From Stomoxys calcitrans (Eukaryota; Arthropoda; Insecta; Diptera; Muscidae): 64,000 nt of DNA. The translations under genes and the position numbers were made by a program. Under the pieces are notes generated by a model. That model was not told where the DNA came from. It worked only from the letters and a program-made list of their open reading frames with translations, and ran no database searches. The DNA is taken from contig NC_081552.1 of NCBI RefSeq assembly GCF_963082655.1, positions 2,108,001 to 2,172,000 on the forward strand, read 5' to 3'. The stretch's first letter is position 1, and each line of letters opens with the position of its first letter. Below are positions 33,301 through 44,590 of the stretch, piece by piece.

Positions 33301-34391
33301 AACAAGTAAAAGCGTGCTAAGTTCGGCCGGGCAGAATCTTTTATACCCTCCTCCAAGGATCGCATTTGTCGAGTTCTTTTCCCGGCATCTCTCCTTAGGC
33401 AAAAAAGGATATAAGAAAAGATTTGCTCTGCTATGAGGACAATATGAAGATATGGTCCGGTTTGGACCACAATTATATTATATGTTAGAGACCTGTGTAA
33501 AATGTCAGCCAATTCGAAAAGGAATTGCGCCCTTTGGGGGCTCAAGAAGTAAAATAGAGAGATCGATTTATATGGGAGCTGTATCGGGCTATAGACCGAT
33601 TCAGACCATAATAAATACGTATGTTGATGGTCATGAGAGAATCCGTCGTACAAAATTTCAGGCAAATCGGATAATAATTGCGACCTCTAAAGGCTCAAGA
33701 AGTCAAGATCTCAGATCAGCTTATAGGGCAGCTATATCGGGTAATGGACCGATTTGAACCTTATTTGGCACAGTTGTTGAAAGTAAGAATAAAATACGTC
33801 ATGCAAAATTTCAGCCAAATCGGATAGGAATTGCGCCCTCTGGAAGCTCAAGAAGTCAAGTCACAAGATCTGTTTATATGACAGCTATATCAGATTATGA
33901 GCCGATTTGAACCATACTTGTCACAGTTGTTGGATATCATTACAAAATACTTCGTACAAAAATTCATTCAAATTGGATAAGAATTGCGCCCTCTATAGGC
34001 TCAAAAAGGCAAGACCCAAGATCGGTTTATATGACAGCTATATATGCTTATGGACCGATTTGGACCATACTTGGCGCAGTTATTGGATATCATAACAAAA
34101 CACGTCGTGCAAAATTTCATTCCAATCAGATAAGAATTGGGCACTCTAGAGGCTCAAGAAGTCAAGACCCGAGATCGGTTTATATGACAGCTATATCAAA
34201 ACATAGACCAACCGACCTACACTTATAAGAATTACTTGTGCAAAATTTCAAGCTGATAGCTTTACGCCTTCGAGAGTTAGCGTGCTTTCGATAGACAGAC
34301 GGAAGGACTGACGGACGGACGGACGGACGGACGGACGGACGGACATAACGAAATTAGTATACCCCCCATCCTATGGTGGAGGGTATAAAAA
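33301..34391 (-). mobile_element. Subfamily A element, complete (1.09 kb)
   Basis: It reads from AACAAGTAAAAGCGTGCTAA, the hairpin GTTCGGCCGGGCAGAATC and CGCATTTGTCGAGTTC, through six tandem units (about 33540, 33690, 33840, 33990, 34150 and a partial) with GGCTCAAGAAGTC and TTTATATGACAGCTATATC. The core AGCTGATAGCTTTACGCC, a GGAC tract at 34308-34344 and CATCCTATGGTGGAGGG follow, ending in TATAAAAA at 34391. Both ends are present, so it defines the A consensus for the window. Confidence 0.85.
34308..34344 (-). repeat. (GGAC)n tract inside subfamily A element
   Basis: Nine near-perfect GGAC units, the inverted GTCC tract of the host element. Confidence 0.9.
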
Positions 34392-34657
34392 TGCATTGAT
34401 GTCTATCCCCTCAATAATGCTTATAACATTTTAGAGGTATTCAGCCGAATAAAACTTTTTTGCTAAAATGTGTCCCTTGTCGGCACGCCATTCGGATTCG
34501 GCAATAAAAAGTAGATGCAGTATCATTAAATCACACAGCATCTATTGATATGCGAAAAGTATCCCCGCTGTTTCTTAGCAAAATTTTCATGGGCAAATTT
34601 TCTATCTCAATGTCGCTGAATTACATCAAATGTCAAAATCTGTGGCCCGTAATGATA
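34392..34657. other. Short unclassified spacer
   Basis: AT-rich spacer. TTTCATGGGCAAATTTTC at about 34587 resembles the SINE 3' tail (TTCATGGGCAAAATTTGC at 61142) and may be a decayed SINE end. Confidence 0.3.
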
Positions 34658-35322
34658 CACTCAAACAAATTTTTTATTCTATTTCAAAACAGCAAAAGTG
34701 TTTGGTAAAACAGCAGTTTTTGTCTGCTGAAAATGTTTCACCAAACATAGGGCTGCTTTATCAGCAAACATTTCTTACTGCTTTTTTAACTAACAAAATC
34801 TGCTGTTTTGAATACACAAGTCTGCTGAAAATGTGTATACAACTTTTTATGGTTGCCTGTAACTTGTTTTGATTACTTTAAGACTTTTTTAGAAATTTTG
34901 TTGGTATATATGATTGTAATTTTAATATCACTGTAAAGAAGCTAGCCGATCAAAGGTATCCATTTCGAAATGCGACTGAGCTAGCTCGCATTTTTTGTTA
35001 TTGCTCTGCTAATGTGCACATGACTGACATTGCCTTTTGTATTTAAATTAAAAAAGAAGGTTATGGAAAGTATTCATTCAGTGGTGGTTGTAAACATCCA
35101 CTGAGACTCACATTTACGTATGTGTATTAGTTTTTCTTCCAACATCCCCTTCATAATTGAGCAGCAGTAATTTTCAGCAAACAACAGATTTTTCTACTAC
35201 TATGCTATACTACTGCTATAATACCAGAACTACTGCTACAATGTTGTACATTGTACAATGTTGTACAATGTACAACACTACAGGCAGTGTTTGCTATTTT
35301 CAGCAAACTTTTTTCTTTGAGT
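34658..35322 (+). mobile_element. CAGCA-rich terminal-repeat element, full (~665 bp)
   Basis: The left end CACTCAAACAAATTTTTTAT faces the inverted right end TTTTTTCTTTGAGT. Next to each terminus is an arm dense in CAGCA/TGCTG (AAAACAGCAGTTTTTGTCTG, ATCAGCAAACATTTC; then GAGCAGCAGTAATTTTCAGC, AGCAAACAACAG). The middle holds TCATTCAGTGGTGGTTGTAA and GCATTTTTTGTTATTGCTC. Partial copies are at 19567-20020 and 61955-62125 with a scrap at 38775-38842. It is non-coding and MITE-like. An inner palindrome lies at 35244-35275. Confidence 0.6.
35244..35275. repeat. Near-perfect TTGTACAATG palindrome
   Basis: TTGTACATTGTACAATGT followed by TGTACAATGTACAA reads almost the same on both strands, with mismatches only at the centre. 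It lies in the right arm of the CAGCA element and has no counterpart in the copy at 19567. Confidence 0.8.
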
Positions 35323-35584
35323 TTAGCAAATGTCATAGTGATCTTTTTTTACCTCCCCCTACTTTTACCCCCATAGGCATTTGTCATCCTTTCAATCGTT
35401 TTCCTGCTACACCGTGCACTCTACTTCATCACCCACGCTCTTAACTCGGACTGTGCTGGCTTAAAAGGATTCGCAATCACATATTAGCCATTATGGCCCT
35501 TATTTTCCCCTTTATTCCCTTAGACAGGCATGATGATGTTGTACTGTACTCAGAGTAGAAGTTAATGGCTTCTTTACATTGCAG

Positions 35585-35735
35585 GAGGACACCGTAGCAT
35601 AGAGCTAAGTATGTCCGCCTATGCCATTGAACGCATAAGTTCGAATCCTGGCGATAACATCAGAAATAGTTTTTATCTCAGGTTTTCCGCTGTTATGCTC
35701 CTAATACTGGCGACGAAAGAGAACTTCATTGCATA
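35585..35735 (+). mobile_element. tRNA-derived SINE, 3' truncated
   Basis: ACACCGTAGCATAGAGCTAA carries a decayed A box and AGTTCGAATCCTGGCG carries the B box (GTTCGAATCC). The SINE body is ATAACATCAGAAATAG. It matches the head of the better copy at 60876-61170 and ends in an unrelated sequence. Confidence 0.7.
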
Positions 35736-35841
35736 CACCCAGCCCTGTTCTCTTCACTTACCTACACCCTGTGGTCACCCGTATTTCGGTTTTATGGGTC
35801 CTTCACATGGTCCTGTCTTTTACCCTAGTAACGATCGACGA

Positions 35842-36772
35842 TGAGCCATATAGACCGATCCGCCGATTTAGGGTCTTAGGCCAATAAAAGCCACATTTAT
35901 TATACGATTTTGCTGAAATTTGGGACAGTTAGTTGTATCAGGTCCTTCGACATCCTACGTCAATTTGGCCCAGATCGGTTTAGATTTGGATATAGCTGCC
36001 ATATAGACCGATTCATCGATTTAGGGTCTTAGTCACATAAAAGCCACATTTTTTATCCGATTTCGCTGAAATTTGGGACAGTGAGTTGTGTTAGGCCTTT
36101 CGACAACCCTCGTCAATTTGGCCCAGATCGGGCCAGATTAGGATATAGCTGCCATATAGACCGATCCTCCGATTTAAGGTCTTAGGCCCATAAAAGCCAC
36201 ATTTATTATCCGATTTCACTGAAATTGGGGATAGTGAGTTGCGTTAGGCTCTTCTCATCCTTCGTCAATTTGGCCTTGATCGGATTAGGTTTGAATATAG
36301 CTGTCATATAGACCGATCTCTCGATTTAATGTTTTGGTCCCATAAAAGGCGCATTTATTGTCCGATGTTTCCGAAATTTGGGACAGAGAGTTGAGTTGCG
36401 CCCCTCCACATATAGACCGATATCTCGATTTAAAGTTTGGGCCCCAAAAAAGCCGCATTTATAATCAGATTTAACTGAAATTTGGCACAGTGACTTTTGT
36501 TAGGCTTTTCCACATCCTTGTTGTGCATGGTTCAGATCGGTTTATTTTTAGATATAGCTACTAAAATGACCAATATTTTGTTATACACAAGTGAACAATG
36601 ACTTGTACTTATTAGTATTTGGTGCAAATCGAAACATATTTCGATATAACTGCTATGGAACATAAGTTATGCAATTTTCATCGGATTTTGATGAAAGGCG
36701 GTTTACATATATACCCGAGGTGGTGGGTGTCCAAAGTTCGGCCCGGCCGAACTTAATGCCTTTTTACTTGTT
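35842..36772 (+). mobile_element. Subfamily B element, 5' truncated
   Basis: It begins inside the first unit (GCCATATAGACCGATCCGCC). Five or six units (about 35850, 36000, 36160, 36310, 36410) lead to TTTTAGATATAGCTACTAAA, AGTGAACAATGACTTGTAC, GATGAAAGGCGGTTTACATA, CCGAGGTGGTGGGTGTCC, TTCGGCCCGGCCGAACTTAA and TTTTTACTTGTT. There is no GTCY tract. Confidence 0.8.
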
Positions 36773-37399
36773 TATGCAGCATTTTTTTTTTTTTTTTTGA
36801 ATCATTTTATGAATCATTCTTATAATTTTAATTATGAAAATGATTTCTATTATTTGAATATTTTTCCATTAAAGACCTTTACTGGCGTTTCGTGTTTTTT
36901 TTTTGTCATGCAGAGAACTATGCCAATTTGTGAGTCTTATTTCACAATCACTTTGCTCGTTCAGGATCACAGTAATTTTGCTAAATGCTATTGTAAATTT
37001 GGCCCGACATGTTGTCAGTATGTGTCGGTACCGAGCTATCGTATGGTCATATGGTGATGTGTGGCAGTACACTTGCATGTGTTTTTAATTTTCTTAAAAT
37101 ACTTTCAACTTTTTTTGTTGTTTTTTTACATTTTCAACGTATTGGAAACGTTGCCAACTTAGCCATCTCTTAATAGAGCTCTTTTCTGAAGCGATGCGAT
37201 GCGAAGACCTATTAGTTGCTGCCACTACTACAACGAGTAAATGCCTCTGCTTGCCCTGTTATTGTTGCTGTTGTTCTTGTTGTTGTTGATTTGGTTGGTA
37301 ATGACGATGACGACAGATTCGGAAACGGCGATGGCTACGACTTTAGCTTTGGCTATGTTGTTGCTGCCATATTGGTGTTTGCTGTTTGTCGAGCATAGA

Positions 37400-37401
<2 letters not shown>

Positions 37402-37432
<31 letters not shown>
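37402..37432. repeat. (GT)n microsatellite
   Basis: About 15 perfect GT units. Confidence 0.95.
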
Positions 37433-37433
<1 letters not shown>

Positions 37434-37704
37434 ACGAATGTTTTTGTGTTGACAAGCATATTTGTTATATTTTACTCCATATCTAGACTAGTAGACTCAC
37501 ATAGAGACAAACAAGCAAATATATACGAGGCAAAACTACATTCTACAATACTTACTCCTTCCGTAAGCAATTCAAACAACAACACATACGTACACATATA
37601 CATGTGTGTTATATCAAACTTGTACCGATAAATTGTTATAAAGACACATAAACAACATCTTACACACACTACACATTCACAATGCCACATGAATGTTCAT
37701 TGTA

Positions 37705-38001
37705 TTAGGGAGGGTGTGCGAAAAAGTTTGTGGTATCTAAGCCATTAATCCATTTATCATTAATAGAATTCTCTATATTAACTAATGAGAATGATTTCTC
37801 CAAAGGAAATGATTCCTGAAAACATTTAAAAAATGTCAAAAAATCTTTAAAGTTGGTGCAATATTGTTTTGGTGTATTTTTCTGTCTTTCTATATAATTC
37901 GAAACGAAATGGATTGAATTTTGAGACTCTTTCCTAGTACGCTTACTTTCGAATAAATCCTTGTTATTGTTGTAGAATGGTTGGTATGTTATATAATCCA
38001 A
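37705..38001 (-). pseudogene. Unassigned 98-codon frame
   Basis: The frame has balanced, protein-like composition (SKRTRKESQNSIHFVSNYIE, YCTNFKDFLTFFKCFQESF), unlike the low-complexity frames around it. It could be a scrap of a transposon protein. I recognise no family, and it has no flanking repeat or splice context, so it may equally be chance. Confidence 0.2.
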
Positions 38002-38214
38002 ATCGGTCCATGTTTGTATATTGCTCCCGCATAACCCAATCTCCTGATTAGATTTCTTAAATTTTTAACTGGTTTTCTACAATGAGCATTCTCGGTTTTG
38101 ACTTCCATCATTCATTCCACTTATGCTCCACATCAGTACACTAACTGACATAAATCCCATATCAAGGCATCTCCCGATTTGACTTATTGAGGCCCTAAAA
38201 TAAGAGCTGGAAAA

Positions 38215-38276
38215 CTATCGATAGACGCAACCTTCGATATTTCTAATAATAACAATCGATAATATCGATACTATCG
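38215..38276. promoter_or_regulatory. CGATA/TATCGATA motif cluster
   Basis: The palindrome CTATCGATAG is at 38215-38224, TTCGATA at 38234, AATCGATAA at 38254 and TATCGATA at 38263-38270, with a further CTATCG at 38271. In Drosophila TATCGATA is the DREF element, and clustered CGATA is bound by the insulator protein BEAF-32. Function here is inference from motif density only. Confidence 0.4.
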
Positions 38277-38379
38277 TCAATTTACCATCACCTATACTTC
38301 AAACGAAAAGGAGAGTTTAAAGTCAGGAAATCGATTTATATAGAAGCAATTACTGCACAAACCGATTAAAACTAAATTT

Positions 38380-38697
38380 AACAAGTAACAAATAAAAAGG
38401 CGTTAAGTTCGGCCGGCCCGAACTTTGGATACCCACCACCTCGGGTATATATGTAAACCACCTTTCGTCATAATCCGGTGAAACTGCATATTTTATGCCC
38501 CCATAGCCGATATATCGAAATATTTTCCGATTTGGACCAAATTCGACATAAATATTGCGTGGTCTAATATGTACAAGTCATATACGACACGGATGTTGAA
38601 AAGACTCACTGTTCCGAATTTCAGTGAAATCGGATTATAAATGTGCCTTTTATGGGACCAAGACTTTAAATCGAGAGATCGGTCTATATCATTGACA
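38380..38697 (-). mobile_element. Subfamily B 3' part
   Basis: AACAAGTAACAAATAAAAAG, GTTCGGCCGGCCCGAAC, CACCACCTCGGGTATATATG, GTAAACCACCTTTCGTC and one unit (TCGGATTATAAATGTGCC). It stops at a SINE tail fragment. Confidence 0.7.
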
Positions 38698-38755
38698 CGT
38701 GAGAAGTTTGGCCCTGTTCCTTAGTGGAATGTTCATGGGCAAAATTTGCATTTGC
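38698..38755 (+). mobile_element. SINE 3' tail fragment
   Basis: AGAAGTTTGGCCCTGTTCC, TTAGTGGAATGTTCATGGGC and AAAATTTGCA match the 3' tail of the SINE at 61108-61165. No tRNA head is present. Confidence 0.65.
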
Positions 38756-38774
38756 ATACCAATGGATGGATCAA

Positions 38775-38842
38775 GTAGCTACTTTACAGTAATATGCAAT
38801 AAATTTAAATCATCTCTTCCAACAAAATTTGTGAAAAAAACT
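38775..38842 (-). repeat. CAGCA-element internal scrap
   Basis: AGCTACTTTACAGTAATATG and AATCATCTCTTCCAACAAAA match the middle of the element at 19930-19985. It ends exactly where the B element's AACAAGT terminus begins. Confidence 0.5.
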
Positions 38843-38844
38843 AA

Positions 38845-40465
38845 AACAAGTAAAAAGGACTTATGTTCGGCCGGGTCGAACTATGGATACCCATATGTAA
38901 ACCACCTTTCATCAAAATCCGGTGAAAATTGCATAACTTATGTCCCATAGCAGTTATATCGAAATATATTCCGATTTGGACCAAATACTAATAAGAACAA
39001 GTCATCGTTCAATTGTGTATAACAAAATATTGGTCTCTTTAGTAGCTATATGTAAAAATAAACCAACCTGAACCATGCAGAACATGGATGTCGAAAAGCC
39101 TAACATAAGTCACTGTGTCTAATTTCAGTTAAATCGAATTATAAATGCACCTTTTTTGGGCCTAAGACTTAAATCGAGATATCGGCCTATATGTGGAGGG
39201 GCGTAACTCAACTCTCTGTCCCAAGTTTTGGCAACATCGGACAATAAATGCGCATTTTATGGGCCCAAAACCTTAAATCGAGAGATCGGTCTATATGGCA
39301 GCTATAACCAAATCTGGACCGATCTGTGCCATATTGCTGAAGTATGGCAAGGGGCTTTAATTAAATCACTGTCCCAAATTTCGGCGACATTGGACAATAA
39401 ATGCTCCTTTTATGGACCCATAACCTTAAAGCGAGCGATCGGGCTAATTGGCAGCTATATCCAAACCTGATTCGATCAAGGCCAAATTGACGAAGGATGG
39501 CGAAGGGCCTAACACAACTCACTGTCCCAAATTGCAGCGAAATCGGATAATAAATGTGGCTTTTATGGGTCAAAGACCCTAAATCGGAGGATCGGTCTAT
39601 ATGACAGCTATATCCAAATCTGGACCGATCTGGGCCAAATTGCAAAAAGATGTCGTACGGCCTAGCACAAGTCATTGTCTCAAATTTCAGCGAAATCATA
39701 TAATAAATGTGGCTTTTATGGCCCTATGATTCTCAATCGGAGGATCGGTCTATATGGCAGCTATAACCAAACCTTGATCGATCTGTGCCATATTGCAGAA
39801 GTATGTCAAGGGGCTTTAATTAACTCACTGTCCCAAATTTCGGCGACATTGGACAATAAATGCTCCTTTTATGGGCCCACAACTTTAAAGCGAGGGATCG
39901 GTCTATATGGCAGCTATATCCAAACCTGATCCGATGAAGGCCAAATTGGCGAAGGATGGCGAAGGGCCTAACACAACTCACTATCCCAAATTTCAGCGAA
40001 ATCGGAAAATAAATGTGGCTTTTATGACCCTAAGATCCTCAATCGGAGGATCGGTCTATAAGGCAGCTATAACCAAATCTGGACCGATCTGGGGAAAATT
40101 AACGAAGAATGTGGAGGGGTCTAGCATAACTCACTCTCCCAAATTTCAGCGAAATCGGACAATGGATGTGGCTTTTATGGGCCTAAGACCTTAAATCGGA
40201 GGATCGGTCTATATTACAGCTATATCCAAATCTGGACCGATCAGAGTCAAATTGCAAAAGGATGTCGTACGGCCTAACACAAGTCACTTTGAGCACAAGA
40301 ATACATGGACTGACAGACAGGCAGACGGACATAGCTAAACCGAACCAGGAAGTGATTCCATGCCGATCGATATACTTATCCATGGGTCTAGCTCTTCTCC
40401 TTCGTAGCGTCGCAAACAAATGCACAAATCTATAATACCCTGTACCACCGTGGTGGTGGTCAAGA
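38845..40465 (-). mobile_element. Subfamily B element, long copy (1.6 kb)
   Basis: AACAAGTAAAAAGGACTTAT, GTTCGGCCGGGTCGAAC and AAACCACCTTTCATC lead into seven or eight units (about 39100, 39240, 39380, 39530, 39690, 39830, 39980, 40140). These carry CAACTCACTGTCCCAAATTT, GGACAATAAATG and CGGTCTATATGGCAGCTATA. The 5' end differs from other B copies: GACAGACAGGCAGACGGACA is followed by AAGTGATTCCATGCCGATCG, CTTCTCCTTCGTAGCGTC and CCCTGTACCACCGTGGTGG. This is a fourth type of 5' terminus. Confidence 0.75.
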
Positions 40466-41760
40466 TCCCAAAAAAGAAAATGTTTACTACATCTTTTGAT
40501 GTGTTGCTCAGTTATTGTTGTTTCTGAAAAATCCCCACCCTAATGTTAATGAATGAATTACATGCCAGTATTGCCATTTACTGCTATGTAGACTCTCCAC
40601 CCCTACCCTGCATTGGTCTGGCTTGAATTGCTACAATAGACGACTAGTATCAGCGCATGATGTATGGTTGTGTATGTGGACAGTGTCTAGAAATTCTAAA
40701 TATATTCTCTGTACGGATACTCACACCGCCAAGGATAAAGTTATCCTTTATTAGAAGTTTTCTTTTTTGTCGAATTGTTTTGTCTTCTCCTCGTGCGGAT
40801 GAGTGTATGTGTGTATCATCTTGTTGACTATTTGGATGTTTGGCTGGTGCCTGTTCTTCTTTATCCTGTTTTTGGTCGTTTAGTTGATGTTCTTGTTTGT
40901 GTTTTTGTTCCTTTTTTCAGTATCAGCATGCTGATGCTATATTTTGTTGTTGTTGTTGTTGCTTTTTAATAGTACGAGTTTGTTTGTGGGGAAAATTGCT
41001 TGTGCTGCCATCGTTGTTGCTGCATGTTTGACCAGTTTTCCATGCTGCTCATGTTTAGGTCTTGTTGGGCTTGTTAATGCGGTCGATCGTTGATACTTTA
41101 TTTCAGAGTTTTTTTTTTGTTTCGTTTTGCCATAACCGGTATCACTAGTCCATTCAAGTTAAGTTCCGGTTACGCTGCTCGTATGTCCATGTTTGCTTGG
41201 TTTCAAATAGATTTGTTGTCTTTAATTTTCGGTAATGGCCATCCACTTTTCTTACTTAACATACACACGCACGCAGGCACACACACACAGAGGGATATAT
41301 GCGTTGCCTCTTGTATTATATATGAAGCATTGAGGAGTAACTTAGACACATTCGCATAAGTGCCACTGCCAACGTAACATTTATTATGGGAAGAAGTGAT
41401 TTGTATGTTTATCGTGCAACCAGAGTTAACATCTTCATCTTAACCTTCCTTGAGTTGCTCTGTGTAAAATCCATTTCCGTCCATATATCCTTTTTAGTGT
41501 TTCCAACCATCCCATTAAATCCGTGTGGTGTCTTTGTCTTTGTCTCAGCAAGGTAACAAGTAAATTTGGTTTATATTCTAAGTAAAAATTTACATTTTGC
41601 ACAGCAGACAAAGGCTTTTCCATAGGCAGTGACGATAGTTCGGTTTGGTGGGACTCAATGGAAGGCCTTCTATAACACAAATGGTATGTAGCTATCCGAT
41701 ACTTGGCCCCAATTGCTAAGTCATTTGGTCCCAATATGTCATTTGTGCAATAGATTGACC
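40466..41760. other. Unique-looking non-coding DNA
   Basis: GT/TTG-rich tracts (40920-40965) and a CA-rich segment at 41263-41290. The 110-codon minus frame at 41435-41767 shows no known motif. Confidence 0.4.
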
Positions 41761-41762
41761 GA

Positions 41763-41880
41763 AACAAGTAAAAATACTAACTTGAAAAGAGATACCGCGC
41801 ATAGAACTCGACAAATGCGATCAATGGTGGAGGGTATATAAGATTCGACGGGATGAACTTAGCTCGCTCTTATTTTTTTT
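41763..41880 (+). repeat. Minimal subfamily A end
   Basis: AACAAGTAAAAATACTAACT (inverted terminus) is followed at once by GAGATACCGCGCATAGAACT, CGACAAATGCGATCAATGG, TGGAGGGTATATAAGATTCG and ACGGGATGAACTTAGC. All tandem units are lost, leaving about 110 bp between two terminus-like sequences. A poly-T run follows and then the LOA-like 3' end. Confidence 0.55.
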
Positions 41881-41889
41881 TTTTTTAAT

Positions 41890-44340
41890 CGAAAAAAAAA
41901 CCCTCGATTTCACGAAATGCAAAGCCGAGATCCCCCATTCGGCTTTAGTTTTTTTCCAAATGTCCCCTAGAACAGATAGGGTTAGGTTTAAGTGGCAGTC
42001 TGCCATCAGACTCACTTAGACGTTTTAGTCCATTGTGATACCACAGGAACAGAAGAAGGAAGAGGCCTTTTAGTTCCTATAGTTAAACCATCCAGATCGC
42101 TCTAAAAAGCCCAACAACTTCCAAATGATCACATCCGCTTAATCAGACAGGTTCTCAAAAAACTGAGAACCTAAAGTGGAACTCCTTCTAACTGCCAGGC
42201 AGAAAGCGTTCTATAGTCTCTTCTATTCGATGTGCTCACAGCTTCTGAAAAAGTCGTTGCTGGCAACCTTCAGTCTGTCAGCTTATTTTCCGATTAGACA
42301 ATGACCTGCCATGACGGACACAATGACTGAGATGTCTGTTCTAGCCAATGTCAGCAAAGCAGTAGACCTCTTCAAGATGAGGCCACGTAGTTTTGGAATG
42401 CTCACAGCTCCCTCTTAGTGACCATCTATCATTCGTTGCCCTTCGGGCCTGGTCCTGAAAACTTAGCTTACATGTTGCAAGAGGCATACCCACAGACTCC
42501 AGTGTCCCTGGAGTGGGTAAGGTAGTTCCTAGTCTCGCAAACTCGTCCGCTTTACAATTCCCTGGGATATCTGTCCACTTCCTTAATTGTCCTATGACCA
42601 GTTCTAGATCTACAGAGTATACCCCCCTAGCTCACCTGGTCGTTTAGTTTGGAACCATCCTTATAGAAGTCTATGTAACTTTTATATCGTAGTTCCGATC
42701 GGTTCTATCACAAAAGCAACTCAGGTAGGGTGTAATCCACACTGCCTGGAACATCTGACAGCTGCCACGTGACCAAAGAGTAAGCTCTCTTAGCCTCACG
42801 GCAGTGGTCGCAGCAATTGGTCTATCGACAATGTCCAGAGGCATAAGATGTAGCCTTCAATTCCGATGGTGTCGTCCTCAGTGCGGCTGTGATGCTCCAG
42901 CAAGTCAACCTTTGGATCCGGTTTACTATTGAACAGTAGGTGGACTTTTTAAGCATTGTCCAAGACAAGACCACAACACCATATATCATTATAGGTCCGA
43001 CAACTGCAGTACATACCCAATGCATGACGTTCGGTCTAAACCCCCAACTTTTCCCAATGGCTCTCTTGCAGGTGTATAGGGCAAGTGTTGCCCTGTGTGT
43101 AGGCAAGAGTTGCCCTTTCCAAAATGTAGGATTCGAAGTTCAATTTCCTCTCCCGCAAGACACCTAGGTATTGAGCGGTTTCTGTAAATGGAACATTCTC
43201 TCCTCCCAAAGAGACCGGTGTCACTGTAGGCAACTTATATGTCCTGCTGAAAAGGACTACTTTTGTCATGCACGGATTCATACTTGGGCCACTTTCGTTA
43301 TCCAACTTTGCTGTTGTACGTAGAGCTTTTTGCCGTATTTCTCTAAGAGAGCTGGGAAACTTACCGCTAACCCCAAGTCATCAGCCTACGCGACAACTTT
43401 TACACCTTTTTCTTCCAGAGACAATAATACATTGTTAATGGCTATATTCCTCTACCGACTCATTTTTTTAGATTCACAGATGCCAAGCCTGCCGTTATGC
43501 ATCTTTTAGTAAGTAAGTTTTTAAAAAAACTTTCTGGAGGCGATCTCCAGGAATCTTGCCCAAAGATATTTTTCTACCAACCCCACAAGACGAAAGGACG
43601 AAAATCTCTGTGGTAGGGTTTTCCTGCTTTCGGAATGAAAATGACCTCCGTGTCCCTACATTCAACAGGTTTATATGACATTCTTATACATATACAGAGT
43701 ACATCTTTCTAAGCCAGGGAACCAGTCTGTCAGACACAGCTTGTAATTCATCCGGTTATACATCAGGGCCTGGCGACTTTAAGGAGTCAAAACTTCTTAT
43801 CGCCCAAAGGATTTTCGGATTTTCGAATGCATACCAACGACCTCAGACGAATGCTGACAACTTCTTCTGGCGCCATGTTGTTTGTTAGAGAATTTCCCGG
43901 GAAATGTGTATCAACGAGGAGATCTAGTGTTTCCTCACTGAACATTGTCCTTACATTCTCTGCCTTTTGAATATACCCTACCGTAATAGGTCTCGAGGAC
44001 AGAATCTAGCTTAGCCTAGAGGCCTCTTCCTCCATGGCGCTACAGAATTCTGAACTCAGCCTTATAGATGACGTGTGGTGCTCTTGTCGCTTTCGCCACA
44101 TTTTGGAGATTTTTGTAAAATATTCGGCAAAATTTATTTTTGGTTTTCTTAAGAACACATTATTAAGGTACCTAGAGTCCTTTTTTTGAATTTGAGCACT
44201 ATCCACCAAAAAAGGTCTTGGAAAATCGGATCACAAATGGAGATTTGGCAGCCTCAACAATTTTTCTAAATGTCGAGGTGACTAACTTTAGGGCCAAGAG
44301 GGGCCCGGATTATTTACGACCTCGAAGTTTTGCACATGAT
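41890..44340 (-). pseudogene. LOA/I-like retrotransposon relic, copy 2
   Basis: On the minus strand, from upstream: EFCSAMEEEASRLS, VGYIQKAENVRTMFSEETLD, LVDTHFPGNSLTNNMAPEEV, LKSPGPDV (about 43762-43785, the RT entry motif), ELQAVSDRLVPWLRKMYSV, a degenerate YADD region near 43400, NPCMTKVVLFSRTYK, TETAQYLGVLRERKLNFES, ALYTCKRAIGKSWGF and IYGVVVLSW (RT thumb). An RNase H piece, RKWTDIPGNCKADEFARLGT, lies near 42540-42600 and KRSGWFN near 42080. The 3' end near 41975-42060 carries AGTGGCAGTCTGCCATCAGA. There are many stops and frame changes. RT plus RNase H favours LOA/I over jockey. Confidence 0.75.
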
Positions 44341-44590
44341 CTCGCTATTACCTCAGCTCCAACCATTTAAAATTTTATAAAGAGTTATCTCTATCCCTTC
44401 TGATGTTGCATATTTTTTACCTGTTTTTTCGATTCTATCTCACTGTGCGTATGTATATCGAAGATTAGGTGAAAAGCAATCAACGAAGGAATACGAAACT
44501 AGCGAAATCGAATCTTTAGTCCTCGATTATAAATTTGACTCACTCATTTTGCCATAAGGACGAACGTTCGTAGATTCCCTCCCTGTATAC

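Larger units (their letters stand above)
36773..38379. other. Unique-looking non-coding DNA
   Basis: It holds a poly-T run at 36783-36799 and a GT microsatellite at 37402-37432. The minus-strand frame at 37705-38001 is described separately, as is a CGATA cluster. The ~37470-37660 stretch is ACA/ATA-rich. Confidence 0.4.
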
